A stretch of 64,000 nucleotides of DNA from Streptomyces sp. RPA4-2 (lineage in GTDB: Bacteria > Actinomycetota > Actinomycetes > Streptomycetales > Streptomycetaceae): positions 1,860,001-1,924,000 of the forward strand of contig NZ_CP050975.2 in assembly GCF_012273515.2 (NCBI RefSeq), read 5' to 3'. This document shows positions 35,039 through 49,500 of this stretch, one piece after another. The translations under genes were made by a program, and so were the position numbers. The notes under the pieces are model-generated. The model was not told the DNA's origin, did not search any database, and saw only the letters and a program-made list of their open reading frames with translations. Every line of letters starts with the position of its first letter. The stretch's first letter is position 1.

Positions 35039-36247
35039 CTACAGACCGACGGCCCTGCGGAGCGCGTCCACACGGTCCGTCCGCTCCCACGTGAAGTCGG
35101 GCAGCTCCCGGCCGAAGTGACCGTACGCGGCCGTCTGGGAGTAGATCGGGCGCAGCAGGTCGAGGTCGCGGATGATGGCCGCCGGGCGGAGGTCGAAGAC
35201 CTCGGTGATGGCGGTCTCGATCTTCTCCGCGTCGACCTTCGCGGTCCCGAAGGTCTCCACGAAGAGACCGACGGGCTCGGCCTTGCCGATGGCGTAGGCG
35301 ACCTGGACCTCGCAGCGCGAGGCGAGACCCGCGGCGACGACGTTCTTGGCGACCCAGCGCATCGCGTACGCGGCCGAGCGGTCGACCTTGGACGGGTCCT
35401 TGCCGGAGAAGGCGCCGCCGCCGTGGCGGGCCATGCCGCCGTACGTGTCGATGATGATCTTGCGGCCGGTCAGGCCGGCGTCGCCCATCGGGCCGCCGAT
35501 CTCGAAGCGGCCGGTCGGGTTGACCAGCAGGCGGTAGCCCTCGGTCTCCAGCTTGATGCCGTCGTCGAGGAGGGCCTTCAGCTCCGGCTCCACCACGAAC
35601 TCGCGGATGTCGGGCGCGAGCAGCGAGTCCAGGTCGATGTCGCTCGCGTGCTGCGAGGAGACCACGACCGTGTCCAGCCGGACCGCCTTGTCACCGTCGT
35701 ACTCGATGGTGACCTGGGTCTTTCCGTCGGGACGGAGGTAGGGGATCGTGCCGTTCTTGCGGACCTCGGACAGCCGACGGGAGAGCCGGTGCGCCAGGTG
35801 GATCGGCAGCGGCATCAGGTTGGGCGTCTCGTCGGTCGCGTACCCGAACATCAGGCCCTGGTCGCCGGCGCCCTGCTTGTCGAGCTCGTCCTCGTCACCC
35901 TCGACGCGGGACTCGTACGCCGTGTCTACGCCCTGCGCGATGTCCGGGGACTGGGAGCCGATCGACACCGAGACACCACACGAAGCGCCGTCGAAGCCCT
36001 TCTTCGACGAGTCGTAGCCGATCTCCAGGATCTTGTCCCGGACCAGCTGGGCGATCGGCGCGTACGCCTTGGTCGTGACCTCTCCGGCCACGTGCACCAG
36101 GCCGGTCGTGATCAACGTCTCCACGGCGACCCGGGACGTCGGGTCCTCCCGCAGAAGCGCGTCGAGAATGGTGTCGCTGATCTGGTCAGCGATCTTGTCG
36201 GGGTGACCCTCGGTCACGGACTCCGAGGTGAACAGGCGACGGGACAC
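35039..36247 (-). CDS. metK: S-adenosylmethionine synthetase
   Basis: The 402-residue enzyme makes SAM from methionine and ATP. It contains the family motifs [17 protein letters not shown] (ATP site, residues 6-22), [12 protein letters not shown] near 126-137 and [16 protein letters not shown] near 274-289, plus a [11 protein letters not shown] loop. All are intact. It forms its own transcription unit: a hairpin separates coaBC from it upstream and a strong terminator follows. SAM synthetase level affects antibiotic production and differentiation in Streptomyces. No SAM riboswitch was found in the 240-base leader. Confidence 0.97.
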   Translation of the reverse strand: MSRRLFTSESVTEGHPDKIADQISDTILDALLREDPTSRVAVETLITTGLVHVAGEVTTKAYAPIAQLVRDKILEIGYDSSKKGFDGASCGVSVSIGSQSPDIAQGVDTAYESRVEGDEDELDKQGAGDQGLMFGYATDETPNLMPLPIHLAHRLSRRLSEVRKNGTIPYLRPDGKTQVTIEYDGDKAVRLDTVVVSSQHASDIDLDSLLAPDIREFVVEPELKALLDDGIKLETEGYRLLVNPTGRFEIGGPMGDAGLTGRKIIIDTYGGMARHGGGAFSGKDPSKVDRSAAYAMRWVAKNVVAAGLASRCEVQVAYAIGKAEPVGLFVETFGTAKVDAEKIETAITEVFDLRPAAIIRDLDLLRPIYSQTAAYGHFGRELPDFTWERTDRVDALRRAVGL

Positions 36248-36462
36248 AACGCTCCCTGTGGTTGCAGCGGCTGCTGGCTGATCATTGGCGGACGGGACGG
36301 GAGCTGCGCCCGGCGTCGTCCGAGAACAGTTTATCGGTCGCGCTCGCCGGCAGGCCCCCCTGTCTCGCTTCTCGGAAGCCCTGTGACCTGCGGCACGGGC
36401 ATTCTGCGCCCTGGAGATCGCTCTCCACCAGGGTTGCCGCGAGCGAATTCCGCACGGCCGCA

Positions 36463-36480
36463 GTCACCTGTTGAGGTGAC
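36463..36480 (-). terminator. Hairpin after coaBC
   Basis: GTCACCT and AGGTGAC form a perfect 7-bp stem with a four-base GTTG loop, nine bases past the coaBC stop. It is shorter than the other terminators here, so the efficiency is uncertain. Confidence 0.5.
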
Positions 36481-36488
36481 GGGGACCT

Positions 36489-37691
36489 CTACGGCAGACG
36501 GCGTGTCACCAGATCCCACACGGTCTCGGCCAGGGCTTCCTTGGGTCCGTGGGGCACCGCGGTCTCACTGCCGTCGGCGCCCAGCACCACGGCCTCGTTC
36601 TCCTCGGATCCGAAGGTCCTGCGCTCCCCCACCTCGTTCACCACGAGGAGATCGCACCCCTTGCGCTCCAGTTTCGCGCGGCCGTTGGCGAGGACGTCGT
36701 CCGTCTCGGCGGCGAAACCGACCACGATCTGGCCGGGGCGCGGACGGTCCGCCGAGATCTCGGCGAGGATGTCCGGATTTCGGACCAGAACGATCGGCTC
36801 CGGTTCCTGGCCGTCCTTCTTCTTGATCTTCCCCGTCGCGTAGGCGGCGGGGCGGAAGTCCGCCACGGCCGCGGCCATCACCACGGCGTCGGCGTCCGGG
36901 GTCGCCTTGAGCACCGCCTCGCGCAGCTGCACGGCCGTGCCGACCCGCACCACGTCGACGCCCGCCGGGTCCGGCAGTCCGGTGTTCGCGGCGATCAGCG
37001 TCACCCGGGCCCCTCGTGCGGCCGCGGTGCGGGCGAGGGCGTACCCCTGTTTGCCGGAGGAACGGTTGCCGAGGAAGCGGACGGGGTCGAGCGGTTCCCG
37101 GGTACCGCCGGCGCTGACGACGACATGGCGGCCCGCGAGGTCGGGTTCGCGCACGCCCCGGGCCAGCACCCGGCGGCAGACCTCGAAGATCTCCGTGGGG
37201 TCGGGGAGCCGGCCCTTGCCGGTGTCCACGCCGGTCAGGCGGCCCACGGCGGGCTCGATGACGACGGCGCCGCGGCGGCGGAGCGTCGCCACGTTCTCCT
37301 GGGTGGCCGGGTGCTCCCACATCTCGGTGTGCATGGCGGGCGCGAAGACGACCGGGCAGCGGGCGGTGAGCAGGGTGTTGGTGAGGAGGTCGTCGGCCAG
37401 CCCGTGGGCGGCCTTGGCGAGCATGTCCGCCGTCGCGGGGGCCACCACCACCAGGTCCGCGTGCTGCCCGATGCGGACGTGCGGGACCTCGTGGACGTCC
37501 GACCAGACCTCGGTGGAGACCGGGTGGCCGGAGAGCGCGGACCAGGTGGCGGCACCCACGAAGTGCAGGGCGGACGCGGTCGGCACGACCCGCACGTCGT
37601 GCCCCGACTCCGTCAGCCTGCGCAGCAGCTCGCACGCCTTGTACGCGGCGATGCCACCGCTGACCCCCAGCACGACCTTCGGCTTGTCCAC
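36489..37691 (-). CDS. coaBC: Phosphopantothenoylcysteine synthetase/decarboxylase
   Basis: This 400-residue bifunctional enzyme makes 4'-phosphopantetheine for coenzyme A. The N-terminal flavoprotein CoaC part has GVSGGIAAYKACELLRRL (residues 9-26), the catalytic-type His in VHEVPHVRIGQHADLVVV and APAMHTEMW. The CoaB half starts near residue 190 with VVVSAGGTREPLDPVRFLGN and has GYALARTAAARGARVTLI and the substrate-binding KIKKKD. The GTG at 37691 follows GGGGAGG and is the start; longer in-frame options lack one. A terminator separates it from rpoZ. Confidence 0.95.
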   Translation of the reverse strand: MDKPKVVLGVSGGIAAYKACELLRRLTESGHDVRVVPTASALHFVGAATWSALSGHPVSTEVWSDVHEVPHVRIGQHADLVVVAPATADMLAKAAHGLADDLLTNTLLTARCPVVFAPAMHTEMWEHPATQENVATLRRRGAVVIEPAVGRLTGVDTGKGRLPDPTEIFEVCRRVLARGVREPDLAGRHVVVSAGGTREPLDPVRFLGNRSSGKQGYALARTAAARGARVTLIAANTGLPDPAGVDVVRVGTAVQLREAVLKATPDADAVVMAAAVADFRPAAYATGKIKKKDGQEPEPIVLVRNPDILAEISADRPRPGQIVVGFAAETDDVLANGRAKLERKGCDLLVVNEVGERRTFGSEENEAVVLGADGSETAVPHGPKEALAETVWDLVTRRLP

Positions 37692-37757
37692 CGGGCCTCC
37701 CCACACTCGACACCCGTACGCCCCGGCTCGAAGACGTACGACTCCATGACACACCAC

Positions 37758-37784
37758 GGGCCCGGCAGTCGTACTGCCGGGCCC
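37758..37784 (-). terminator. Terminator of the rpoZ transcript
   Basis: A 12-bp perfect stem, GGGCCCGGCAGT with ACTGCCGGGCCC, and a three-base loop lie 21 bases past the rpoZ stop. It separates the gmk-rpoZ unit from coaBC. Confidence 0.88.
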
Positions 37785-37805
37785 GGGATGAAGTGAAACA
37801 GCGGA

Positions 37806-38078
37806 CTACTGCGCGGGGCCCTCAACGGCCTCGGACGTGAGCAGACCCGCGTTGATCTCGCGCAGGGCGATGGAGAGCGGCTTCTCGTGGACGTGGGTGT
37901 CGACGAGCGGACCGACGTACTCGAGGAGGCCCTCGCCGAGCTGCGAGTAGTACGCGTTGATCTGACGGGCGCGCTTGGCCGCGTAGATCACGAGGCTGTA
38001 CTTCGAGTCGGTGGCCTCGAGGAGCTCGTCGATCGGAGGGTTGATGATGCCCTCGGGAGCGGTGATGGAAGAGGACAC
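37806..38078 (-). CDS. rpoZ: RNA polymerase omega subunit
   Basis: The 90-residue omega subunit helps assemble RNA polymerase. It has the conserved core [20 protein letters not shown] and [17 protein letters not shown] (residues 13-55), which wraps the beta-prime C-terminus. The GTG at 38078 with GGAAGG six bases upstream gives the usual start [11 protein letters not shown]; a longer frame from 38123 has no family support. It follows gmk by 37 bases, the normal gmk-rpoZ arrangement, and ends at a strong terminator. Confidence 0.95.
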   Translation of the reverse strand: MSSSITAPEGIINPPIDELLEATDSKYSLVIYAAKRARQINAYYSQLGEGLLEYVGPLVDTHVHEKPLSIALREINAGLLTSEAVEGPAQ

Positions 38079-38115
38079 GCTCTGCCTTCCGAAAGGTGGA
38101 AATTGACCTGGAATA

Positions 38116-38673
38116 TCAAACAACTTCCATCAAGGCTAGCAGCTCACGCGCCACGTCCTCGACGGAGGTGTTGACCAGGGTGACGTCGAACTCCGGCTCG
38201 GCGGCCAGTTCGATCTTGGCGGCCTCCAGACGGCGCTCGATCACCTCGGGTGGTTCGGTGCCCCGCCCGGTGAGCCTGCGCACCAGCTCGTCCCAGGAGG
38301 GCGGAGCCAGGAACACGAGCAGCGCCTCGGGCATGGACTCGCGCACCTGCCGGGCGCCCTGGAGGTCGATCTCCAGAAGAACCGGCACACCCGTCTCGAG
38401 GTGCTCGAGGACGGCCGCGCGGGGTGTCCCGTAGCGGTTGCCGGCGAATTCGGCCCACTCCAGGAGCTCGCCGTTGGCGATCAGCTTGTCCATCTCCTCG
38501 TCCGAGACGAAGAAGTAGTGGACCCCGTGCTTCTCACCGGGGCGCGGCTTGCGGGTCGTCGCCGACACCGAGAGCCAGACCTCGGGGTGTTCCTTGCGCA
38601 TATGAGCGACGACCGTGCTCTTGCCGACCCCTGAGGGGCCGGAGAGCACGGTCAGCCGCGGACGTTCACTCAT
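38116..38673 (-). CDS. gmk: Guanylate kinase
   Basis: The 185-residue enzyme phosphorylates GMP to GDP. Walker A is [10 protein letters not shown] (residues 11-20), with the GMP-binding stretch [19 protein letters not shown] and [13 protein letters not shown] and the lid [15 protein letters not shown] start at the ATG at 38673; the frame extends to 38736 with a non-homologous leader and the true start may lie there, as many Streptomyces homologues have short N-terminal extensions. It lies between the sIHF gene and rpoZ, each 37 bases apart. Confidence 0.94.
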   Translation of the reverse strand: MSERPRLTVLSGPSGVGKSTVVAHMRKEHPEVWLSVSATTRKPRPGEKHGVHYFFVSDEEMDKLIANGELLEWAEFAGNRYGTPRAAVLEHLETGVPVLLEIDLQGARQVRESMPEALLVFLAPPSWDELVRRLTGRGTEPPEVIERRLEAAKIELAAEPEFDVTLVNTSVEDVARELLALMEVV

Positions 38674-38710
38674 GCAGCGATTATTCCAGCAATCCCGGGG
38701 TGCCCAGGAC

Positions 38711-39034
38711 TCAGGCGCCGGAACCGCCGAACTCACGCTCCAAGGAGGCGATCTGGTTCGAGCCGAGACCGCGCACGCGGCGGCTCTCGGAGATCCCGAG
38801 TCGCTCCATGATCTGCTTGGCGCGGACCTTGCCCACGCCCGGCAGGGACTCGAGGAGAGCGGAGACCTTCATCTTGCCGATGACGTCGTTCTCCTGGCCC
38901 TGCTTGATGACCTCGTGAAGGGAGGCGCCGGAGTGCTTGAGTCGATTCTTGACCTCGGCCCGCTCCCGGCGAGCCGCGGCGGCCTTTTCGAGCGCGGCTG
39001 CGCGCTGTTCAGGGGTAAGGGGCGGAAGAGCCAC
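38711..39034 (-). CDS. mihF: Streptomyces integration host factor sIHF
   Basis: The 107-residue nucleoid protein [18 protein letters not shown]... has a long N-terminal helix and a helix-two-turn-helix DNA-binding part ([19 protein letters not shown], near residues 64-82). sIHF constrains DNA supercoils and affects development and antibiotic production in S. coelicolor; size and sequence match. The GTG at 39034 follows GAGGTGA at seven bases; longer starts lack homology. It lies upstream of gmk on the same strand, in the pyrF-sIHF-gmk-rpoZ order of the genus. Confidence 0.95.
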   Translation of the reverse strand: MALPPLTPEQRAAALEKAAAARRERAEVKNRLKHSGASLHEVIKQGQENDVIGKMKVSALLESLPGVGKVRAKQIMERLGISESRRVRGLGSNQIASLEREFGGSGA

Positions 39035-39398
39035 GCCTACGTCACCTCGGATGTCGAACTGTCGGATACGGACCGGTGAGGAACCTAGTCGCCCCACACC
39101 TGGGGAGCTACGAGCAACACGCTTGCCCGTTCTCCCCCACTACCTAGAGGGCGTGGGAGGTGCCCCCACTCGACGGAGACTAGCGGGCAAGTCCGCCAGA
39201 GTCAGCGAGAACAGCGGAAAAGTCCTGGTCAGCCTCCCTGGAGCCGGACATTTGCGACATACTGCCCAGGATTTGAGGATGTATTCAGACTCCGGCCGCT
39301 CCGGACGCACTCATCGGAGGACCGCCGAAGGACTTCCGGGGACCCGCGGGATGTCGGCCCGAGGTCCCGAAGGCCCCGATAGGACCCGGAAAGGGCGC
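39035..39398. other. Promoter region of sIHF with a palindromic repeat
   Basis: There is no gene in this 364-base gap. It should contain the sIHF promoter. The segment 39130-39171 is an imperfect palindromic repeat whose second copy lies at 53606-53645. Confidence 0.6.
39130..39171. repeat. REP-like palindromic element, copy 1
   Basis: Pattern CTCCCCCACTACCTAGAGGG followed by CGTGGGAGGTGCCCCCAC; the GTGGGAGG part can pair with the CTCCCCCAC part. The copy at 53606-53645 keeps CTCCCCCAC, CCTAGAGGGCG and GGGAGG. I recognise it as a frequent intergenic element of Streptomyces. Confidence 0.7.
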
Positions 39399-40241
39399 TC
39401 AGGCGGCCTCGACCGCGGACCTGATCTCCTCCGCGAAGCGGTCCGCGGACTCCCGCAGCGCGCGAACGTCGGGACCGTGACGAAGAACACTCCGGCTCAC
39501 GTTCGGGACGACGTTGCGCACCGCCGCCCCGAAGACTCCCGCGAGATCGGCCGCGGTGGCCCCCTGGGCGCCGATTCCCGGAGCCAGGAGCGGCCCGTTG
39601 ATGTCCAGGTCGTAGGAGGAGAGATCGCCCAGGGTGGCGCCGACGACCGCGCCGAAGGACCCCAGGGGCGCCTCAGCGGCGTTCTCGGCGGCGAGATGGG
39701 CCAGGATGGTCGCCCCGACGGTACGGCCGTCCCCACGGACCGCGTGCTGCACCTCGCCGCCCTCCGGGTTGGAGGTCAGCGCGAGCACGAAGAGCCCGGC
39801 ACCGCTCTCGCGCGCCAGCTCCACCGCGGGCCTCAGCGAGCCGTAGCCCAGGTAGGGCGACACGGTCAGCGCGTCCGAGAACAGCGGCGCGCCCTTGTGC
39901 AGGAAGGTCTCCGCGTACGCGGCCATGGTCGAACCGATGTCGCCCCGCTTGGCGTCCATGACGACCAGCGCCCCGGCCGCCCGCGCCTGCTCGACCGACT
40001 TCTCCAGGACGGCGATCCCGCGGGAGCCGAAGCGCTCGAAGAACGCGCTCTGCGGCTTGAGGACCGCGACCCGCTCGGCCAGCGCCTCGACGACGGTGCG
40101 GCTGAAGCGCTCCAGTCCGGCGATGTCGTCGGTCAGGCCCCAGTCGGCGAGCAGGGAGGCGTGCGGGTCGATGCCGACGCACAGGGGGCCGCGCTCGTCC
40201 ATGGCGCGGCGCAGGCGTGCTCCGAAGGGTTCCAGGCTCAT
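39399..40241 (-). CDS. pyrF: Orotidine 5'-phosphate decarboxylase
   Basis: PyrF carries out the last step to UMP. The 280-residue protein belongs to the longer actinobacterial/mycobacterial OMPDC type: [12 protein letters not shown] near residue 20, the catalytic [17 protein letters not shown] near 95 (Lys-Arg-Gly-Asp), and [15 protein letters not shown] near 218. Its ATG overlaps the pyrD stop by four bases, so pyrD-pyrF are translationally coupled. They form a unit separate from carB by a terminator. Confidence 0.96.
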   Translation of the reverse strand: MSLEPFGARLRRAMDERGPLCVGIDPHASLLADWGLTDDIAGLERFSRTVVEALAERVAVLKPQSAFFERFGSRGIAVLEKSVEQARAAGALVVMDAKRGDIGSTMAAYAETFLHKGAPLFSDALTVSPYLGYGSLRPAVELARESGAGLFVLALTSNPEGGEVQHAVRGDGRTVGATILAHLAAENAAEAPLGSFGAVVGATLGDLSSYDLDINGPLLAPGIGAQGATAADLAGVFGAAVRNVVPNVSRSVLRHGPDVRALRESADRFAEEIRSAVEAA

Positions 40242-41344
40242 GCGGGCTTCCTCACGTCGGCGCCGACCGCGTCGGCGAGGGTGGCATACGGGCTCGTCCG
40301 CAGACGGGCGGCGAGGCCCTTGTGGATCGCGCGGCCCCAGAAGGGACCCTCGTAGACGAAGGCGCTGTACCCCTGGACCAGCGTGGCGCCGGCCAGGATG
40401 CGCTGCCAGGCGTCCTCGGCGTTCCCGATGCCGCCCACGCCCACCAGGGTGATCCGGTCGCCCACGCGCGCGTAGAGGCGGCGCAGCACCTCCAGGGAGC
40501 GTGCCTTCAGCGGCGCGCCGGAGAGCCCGCCGGTCTCCTCGACGAGGGAGGGTTCGGACCTCAGACCGAGGCCCTCGCGCGCGATGGTGGTGTTCGTGGC
40601 GATGATCCCGTCCAGGCCGAGTTCGACGGCGAGGTCGGCGACCGCGTCGATGTCCTCGTCGGCGAGGTCGGGGGCGATCTTGACGAGGAGCGGCACACGC
40701 CGGTCGGTCACGGCACGGTCGGCGGCGTCGCGGACGGCGCTCAGCAGGGGCCGCAGCGCCTCCGTGGCCTGCAGGTCGCGCAGACCGGGGGTGTTCGGGG
40801 AGCTGACGTTGACCACGAGGTAGTCGGCGTGCCGGGCGAGCCGCTCGGCCGACTTCACGTAGTCGCCGACGGCCTCGGCCTCGGGGACGGCCTTGGTCTT
40901 GCCGATGTTGACGCCGACGACGGTCCTGAAGACGGGTGTACGGGCCGCCAGGCGCTCGGAGACGGCCGCGGAGCCCTCGTTGTTGAACCCCATGCGGTTG
41001 ATCAGCGCCCGGTCCGGCACCAGCCGGAAGAGCCGCTTCCTGGGGTTGCCCGGCTGCGGCTCCCCCGTCACCGTACCGATCTCGATGTGGTCGAAGCCGA
41101 GCATCGACATCCCGTCGATGGCGACGGCGTTCTTGTCGAAGCCGGCCGCGAGCCCGAAGGGGCCGTGCATGCGCAGCCCGAACGCCTCGGTGCGCAGCTC
41201 CGCGAAGCGGGGGGCGAGCGCGGCGGCGACGAAGGTGCGCAGGACGGGGACGCGGGCGGCGAGCCGGATCCAGCGGAAGGCGAGGTGGTGGGCCCGCTCG
41301 GGGTCCATCCGCTTGAAGACGAGGTTGAAGAAGATCTTGTACAT
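40238..41344 (-). CDS. pyrD: Dihydroorotate dehydrogenase, class 2 (quinone)
   Basis: The 368-residue membrane-associated flavoenzyme oxidises dihydroorotate with a quinone. The N-terminal helix [19 protein letters not shown] is the class-2 membrane-binding element. FMN and catalytic motifs include [30 protein letters not shown], the serine of [25 protein letters not shown] and [12 protein letters not shown]. All are present. ATG at 41344 with GAGGA upstream. The gene begins after the strong carB terminator and is followed by overlapping pyrF. Confidence 0.96.
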   Translation of the reverse strand: MYKIFFNLVFKRMDPERAHHLAFRWIRLAARVPVLRTFVAAALAPRFAELRTEAFGLRMHGPFGLAAGFDKNAVAIDGMSMLGFDHIEIGTVTGEPQPGNPRKRLFRLVPDRALINRMGFNNEGSAAVSERLAARTPVFRTVVGVNIGKTKAVPEAEAVGDYVKSAERLARHADYLVVNVSSPNTPGLRDLQATEALRPLLSAVRDAADRAVTDRRVPLLVKIAPDLADEDIDAVADLAVELGLDGIIATNTTIAREGLGLRSEPSLVEETGGLSGAPLKARSLEVLRRLYARVGDRITLVGVGGIGNAEDAWQRILAGATLVQGYSAFVYEGPFWGRAIHKGLAARLRTSPYATLADAVGADVRKPA

Positions 41345-41373
41345 GTGTCCTCACGAAGACGTGGAACCCTCAC

Positions 41374-41409
41374 GGAGAGGGGGACACCGTTTCCGGTGTC
41401 CCCCTCTCC
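41374..41409 (-). terminator. Terminator between carB and pyrD
   Basis: A perfect 15-bp stem (GGAGAGGGGGACACC / GGTGTCCCCCTCTCC) with a six-base loop lies 16 bases past the carB stop and 29 bases before the pyrD start. It should end the pyrR-carB transcript, so pyrD may depend on readthrough or its own promoter. Confidence 0.9.
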
Positions 41410-41424
41410 GGGCTCTGCGGGCTG

Positions 41425-44725
<3,301 letters not shown>

Positions 44726-44733
<8 letters not shown>

Positions 44734-45883
44734 GCTGGCCCTCCATCAGGGATACGAAGCGGTCGAACAGGTAGGCGGCGTCGTGCGGGCCGGCTGCCGC
44801 TTCGGGGTGGTACTGGACGCTGAAGGCCGGCTGGTCGAGGAGGTGGAGCCCCTCGACGACCTGGTCGTTCAGGCAGACGTGGGAGACCTCGGCGCGGCCG
44901 TAGGGGGTCTCGGAGACCCCGTCGAGCGGCGCGTCGACGGCGAAGCCGTGGTTGTGCGCGGTGACCTCGACCTTGCCGGTCGTACGGTCCTGCACGGGCT
45001 GGTTGATGCCCCGGTGGCCGTACTTCAGCTTGTAGGTGCCGAAGCCGAGCGCGCGGCCGAGGATCTGGTTGCCGAAGCAGATGCCGAACAGGGGCGTCCT
45101 GCGGGCGAGCACCTCCCGCATCACGGAGACCGGGCCGTCGGCGGTGGCCGGGTCGCCGGGACCGTTGGAGAAGAACACTCCGTCGGGGTTCACGGCGTAG
45201 ACGTCCTCGGCCGTGGCCGTGGCGGGAAGTACGTGCACCTCGATGCCGCGTTCGGCCATCCGGCGCGGGGTCATGCCCTTGATGCCCAGGTCGACGGCGG
45301 CGACGGTGAACCGCTTCTCGCCGATCGCCGGGACGACGTACGCCTCCTTGGTGGCGACCTGCGCGGCGAGGTTCGCGCCCTGCATCTCGGGCGCCTGGCG
45401 CACCTCGCCGAGCATGGTGCCCTCGTCGGGCAGCGCGTTGCCGGAGAAGATGCCGACGCGCATGGCGCCGCGCTCACGCAGGTGGCGGGTGAGGGCGCGG
45501 GTGTCGACACCGCTGATGCCGACGACGCCCTGGTCGCGCAGCTCCTGGTCGAGCGAGCGGCGGGCGCGCCAGTTGGAGGGCACGCGCGCGGGGTCGCGGA
45601 CGACGTACCCGGCGACCCAGATCCGCCCCGACTCGGGGTCCTCGTCGTTGACACCGGTGTTGCCGACGTGCGGGGCGGTCATGACGACGACCTGGCGGTG
45701 GTACGACGGGTCGGTGAGGGTCTCCTGGTAGCCGGTCATCCCGGTGGAGAACACGGCCTCGCCGAAGGTCACCCCCACGGCCCCGTAGGCGCGGCCGCGG
45801 AAGATCCGGCCGTCCTCCAGGACGAGTACGGCGGGAGCCGCCTTGTGCCTCTGCGAGGCGGCTCCCTGGATGGAGGTCGTCAT
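44726..45883 (-). CDS. carA: Carbamoyl-phosphate synthase, small (glutaminase) subunit
   Basis: The 385-residue subunit releases ammonia from glutamine for CarB. The class-I amidotransferase triad is visible: cysteine in [17 protein letters not shown] and the His-Glu pair in [15 protein letters not shown] near the end. The N-terminal CarA domain has [21 protein letters not shown] at 45883 overlaps the stop of the membrane/PH-domain gene by four bases. It is fourth in the pyrB-pyrC-orf-carA-carB chain. Confidence 0.97.
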
Positions 45884-46461
45884 CGTGCGCCTTCCGTGTC
45901 GGTGCTCTTGCTGATCATGCTGTTCAGGGTGTCGACCCACTCGCCGTGCTCGGCCGCGCGGTCGGAGCGGAAGCCGGAGTCGATCAGCCGGTCGCCGTGT
46001 GCCCAGGTGACGACGAGCAGGCCGCCCTCGGTGAGGACCTTGCCGGCGATCCCCTTGTCGAGCCGGGCCTCGCGCAGCGCCTCGGCGGGGACGAAGAAGT
46101 CCGTCGCGCCGGGGCGTACGACGTCCAGTCCCGCGTCCGTCAGCGTGAGCTCGACCCGGCTGCGGGTGCCCAGGCCGTGCGCGACGATGCGGTCGAGCCA
46201 CTGCCCGGCGGTGGTGGAGCCGTGGTAGCGGCCGCTCATGCCCAGTCTCGCCGGGCCGGGGTCGTCCGGCGCGGTGAGCAGCTCCGGCAGGTCGCCCTGG
46301 AGGGTGCCGCGCCACTTCCAGCCCTCACGCATCAGCCAGTAGACGAGGGCGACGAAGAGGACGAGTCCGACGAGCCAGCCGATCCGGGCGGCCCAGTCGG
46401 TCACTTCGGCCGACTTCTGTTCGGTGGCCAGGGAGGCGGCCATCGGGATGAGAGGTGTCAC
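45880..46461 (-). CDS. Membrane-anchored PH-like domain protein of the pyr operon
   Basis: The 193-residue protein has one membrane helix near residues 27-44 ([18 protein letters not shown]) followed by a soluble domain that resembles bacterial PH-like domains ([48 protein letters not shown]). Its role is unknown. It is locked into the pyr operon by four-base overlaps with pyrC (GTGA) and carA (ATGA), an arrangement shared by actinobacteria, which suggests a link to pyrimidine synthesis or simple coexpression. An ATG seven codons in is a possible alternative start. Confidence 0.8.
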   Translation of the reverse strand: MTPLIPMAASLATEQKSAEVTDWAARIGWLVGLVLFVALVYWLMREGWKWRGTLQGDLPELLTAPDDPGPARLGMSGRYHGSTTAGQWLDRIVAHGLGTRSRVELTLTDAGLDVVRPGATDFFVPAEALREARLDKGIAGKVLTEGGLLVVTWAHGDRLIDSGFRSDRAAEHGEWVDTLNSMISKSTDTEGAR

Positions 46462-47744
46462 GCGAGCTTCCCGTCGACGAGGGTGGCCTTGCCCCGCAGC
46501 CAGGTGTGGGTGACCCGGCCCGGCAGCTCACGGCCCTCGTAGGGGGTGTTGCGGCTGCGCGAGGCGAAGCCCGCGGGGTCCACGGACCCACGGTATGCGG
46601 TGTCGACGAGCGTGAGGTTGGCGGGCTCGCCCGCCGAGACGGGACGGCCGTGCCCGTCGGCCCGCCCGATGCGCGCGGGGGCCGAGGCCATCCGGTCGGC
46701 GACGCCGGTCCAGTCGAGCAGCCCGGTCTCGACCATCGTCTGCTGCACGACGGACAGCGCGGTCTCGAGGCCCACCATGCCCATGGCGGCGGCGGCCCAC
46801 TCGCAGTCCTTGTCCTCGTGCGGGTGCGGCGCGTGGTCGGTGGCGACGATGTCGATCGTGCCGTCGGCGAGCGCCTCGCGCAGGGCCATCACGTCACGCT
46901 CGGTCCGCAGCGGCGGGTTGACCTTGTAGACCGGGTCGTAGGTGCGGACCAGCTCGTCGGTGAGGAGGAGGTGGTGCGGGGTGACCTCGGCGGTCACGTC
47001 GATGCCGCGGGACTTGGCCCAGCGCACGATCTCGACGCTGCCGGCGGTCGACAGGTGGCAGATGTGGACGCGCGAGCCGACGTGCTCGGCGAGCAGGACG
47101 TCCCGGGCGATGATCGATTCCTCGGCCACCGCCGGCCAGCCTCCGAGGCCCAGTTCGGCGGAGACGACGCCCTCGTTCATCTGGGCGCCCTCGGTGAGGC
47201 GGGGCTCCTGGGCGTGCTGGGCGACGACGCCGCCGAAGGCCTTCACGTACTCCAGCGCCCGGCGCATGATCACCGCGTCGTCCACGCACTTGCCGTCGTC
47301 CGAGAAGACCGTGACGCCGGCGGCGGACTCGTGCATGGCGCCGAGTTCGGCGAGCTTCCTGCCCTCCAGGCCGACCGTCACGGCGCCGATGGGCTGCACG
47401 TCGCAGTAGCCGTGCTCCTGGCCGAGCCGGTAGACCTGCTCGACGACACCGGCGGTGTCGGCGACCGGGAAGGTGTTGGCCATGGCGAACACGGCGGTGT
47501 AGCCGCCGCTCGCCGCCGCCCGTGTGCCGGTCAGGACGGTCTCGGAGTCCTCACGGCCGGGCTCGCGCAGATGGGTGTGCAGGTCGACGAGGCCCGGCAG
47601 GAGGACCTTGCCGTCCGCCTCGACGATCTCGGCGCCCTCGGCCGGCAGTCCGGTGCCGACCGCGGCGATCGTGTCGCCGTCGATCAGGACGTCCTGGGGC
47701 TCGCCGCCGAGCACCTTCGCACCACGGATCAGGATCTTGCTCAT
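46458..47744 (-). CDS. pyrC: Dihydroorotase
   Basis: The 428-residue class-I dihydroorotase closes carbamoyl aspartate to dihydroorotate. The zinc-binding start LPGLVDLHTHLREPGRED (near residues 50-67) has the HxH pair; further ligands are in VAQHAQEPRL, HICHLSTAGS and the catalytic aspartate of DIVATDHAPHPHEDKDCEW. ATG at 47744 is five bases after pyrB. The stop overlaps the next gene. Its size and motifs match other actinobacterial PyrC proteins. Confidence 0.96.
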   Translation of the reverse strand: MSKILIRGAKVLGGEPQDVLIDGDTIAAVGTGLPAEGAEIVEADGKVLLPGLVDLHTHLREPGREDSETVLTGTRAAASGGYTAVFAMANTFPVADTAGVVEQVYRLGQEHGYCDVQPIGAVTVGLEGRKLAELGAMHESAAGVTVFSDDGKCVDDAVIMRRALEYVKAFGGVVAQHAQEPRLTEGAQMNEGVVSAELGLGGWPAVAEESIIARDVLLAEHVGSRVHICHLSTAGSVEIVRWAKSRGIDVTAEVTPHHLLLTDELVRTYDPVYKVNPPLRTERDVMALREALADGTIDIVATDHAPHPHEDKDCEWAAAAMGMVGLETALSVVQQTMVETGLLDWTGVADRMASAPARIGRADGHGRPVSAGEPANLTLVDTAYRGSVDPAGFASRSRNTPYEGRELPGRVTHTWLRGKATLVDGKLA

Positions 47745-47749
47745 TCTTC

Positions 47750-48727
47750 TTACTTCTCCTCGGTGCGGGTGTGGGTGACGGCGGGCTCGTTGCCGCCCAG
47801 CAGGAGGTACAGGACGGCCATGCGGATGGAGACGCCGTTGGCGACCTGCTCCACGACGGTGCAGCGGTCGGAGTCGGCCACCTCGGCGGTGATCTCCATG
47901 CCGCGGACCATCGGGCCGGGGTGCATCACGATGGCGTGCTCGGGCATCTTCGCCATGCGGTCGCCGTCGAGCCCGTAGCGCCGTGAGTACTCGCGCTCGG
48001 TCGGGAAGAAGGCCGCGTTCATGCGTTCGCGCTGGACGCGCAGCATCATCACCGCGTCGGACTTGGCGAGCGTGCTGTCGAGGTCGTACGAGATCTCGCA
48101 GGGCCACGACCCGACGCCGACCGGCACCAGGGTCGGCGGCGCGACGAGGGTGACCTCGGCTCCGAGGGTGTGCAGCAGGTCGACGTTGGAGCGGGCGACG
48201 CGGCTGTGCAGGACGTCACCGACGATCGTGATGCGCTTGCCGGCCAGGTCCTGGCCGATCCCGGCGTCACGGCCGACCAGGCGGCGGCGCATGGTGAAGG
48301 CGTCCAGCAGGGCCTGCGTGGGGTGCTGGTGGGTGCCGTCACCGGCGTTGATGACGACGGCGTCGATCCAGCCGGAGGTGGCGAGCCGGTACGGGGCTCC
48401 GGAGGCGCCGTGCCGGATGACGACGGCGTCGACGCCCATGGCCTCGAGGGTCTGGGCGGTGTCCTTGAGGGACTCGCCCTTGGAGACGCTCGATCCCTTG
48501 GCGGTGAAGTTGATGACGTCCGCGGAGAGGCGCTTCTCGGCGGCCTCGAAGGAGATCCGGGTGCGGGTCGAGTCCTCGAAGAAGAGGTTGACGACGGTGC
48601 GGCCGCGCAGGGTCGGCAGCTTCTTGATCGGCCGGTCGGCGACCCGGGCCATCTCCTCGGCGGTGTCGAGGATCAGGACGGCGTCGTCGCGGGTGAGGTC
48701 GGCGGCCGAGATGAGATGACGCTGCAT
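47750..48727 (-). CDS. pyrB: Aspartate carbamoyltransferase, catalytic subunit
   Basis: The 325-residue enzyme joins carbamoyl phosphate and aspartate, the first committed pyrimidine step. Carbamoyl-phosphate binding is by [19 protein letters not shown] (near residues 48-66), with [17 protein letters not shown] and [11 protein letters not shown] near the C-terminus. No pyrI regulatory subunit is nearby. It follows pyrR after 132 bases and is expected to share the pyrR-led transcript. The C-terminal THTRTEEK tail extends past the fold. Confidence 0.96.
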   Translation of the reverse strand: MQRHLISAADLTRDDAVLILDTAEEMARVADRPIKKLPTLRGRTVVNLFFEDSTRTRISFEAAEKRLSADVINFTAKGSSVSKGESLKDTAQTLEAMGVDAVVIRHGASGAPYRLATSGWIDAVVINAGDGTHQHPTQALLDAFTMRRRLVGRDAGIGQDLAGKRITIVGDVLHSRVARSNVDLLHTLGAEVTLVAPPTLVPVGVGSWPCEISYDLDSTLAKSDAVMMLRVQRERMNAAFFPTEREYSRRYGLDGDRMAKMPEHAIVMHPGPMVRGMEITAEVADSDRCTVVEQVANGVSIRMAVLYLLLGGNEPAVTHTRTEEK

Positions 48728-48859
48728 CTGTCAGGCTCCGTAAGGCAGTTCAGTTCGGGAGGCGGGCGCCACGGGGGTGTGCCCCGAAAGCGCCGCGGCG
48801 GGGGTGCGGGCGCGCAGGCGCGCTCGGAGGACGTACCGCGGTGAACGGACGCCGGAGTG

Positions 48860-49500
<641 letters not shown>

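Noticed and set aside
36248..36488. A SAM riboswitch before metK
   Set aside because: None of the conserved SAM riboswitch blocks could be found in the leader on the minus strand.
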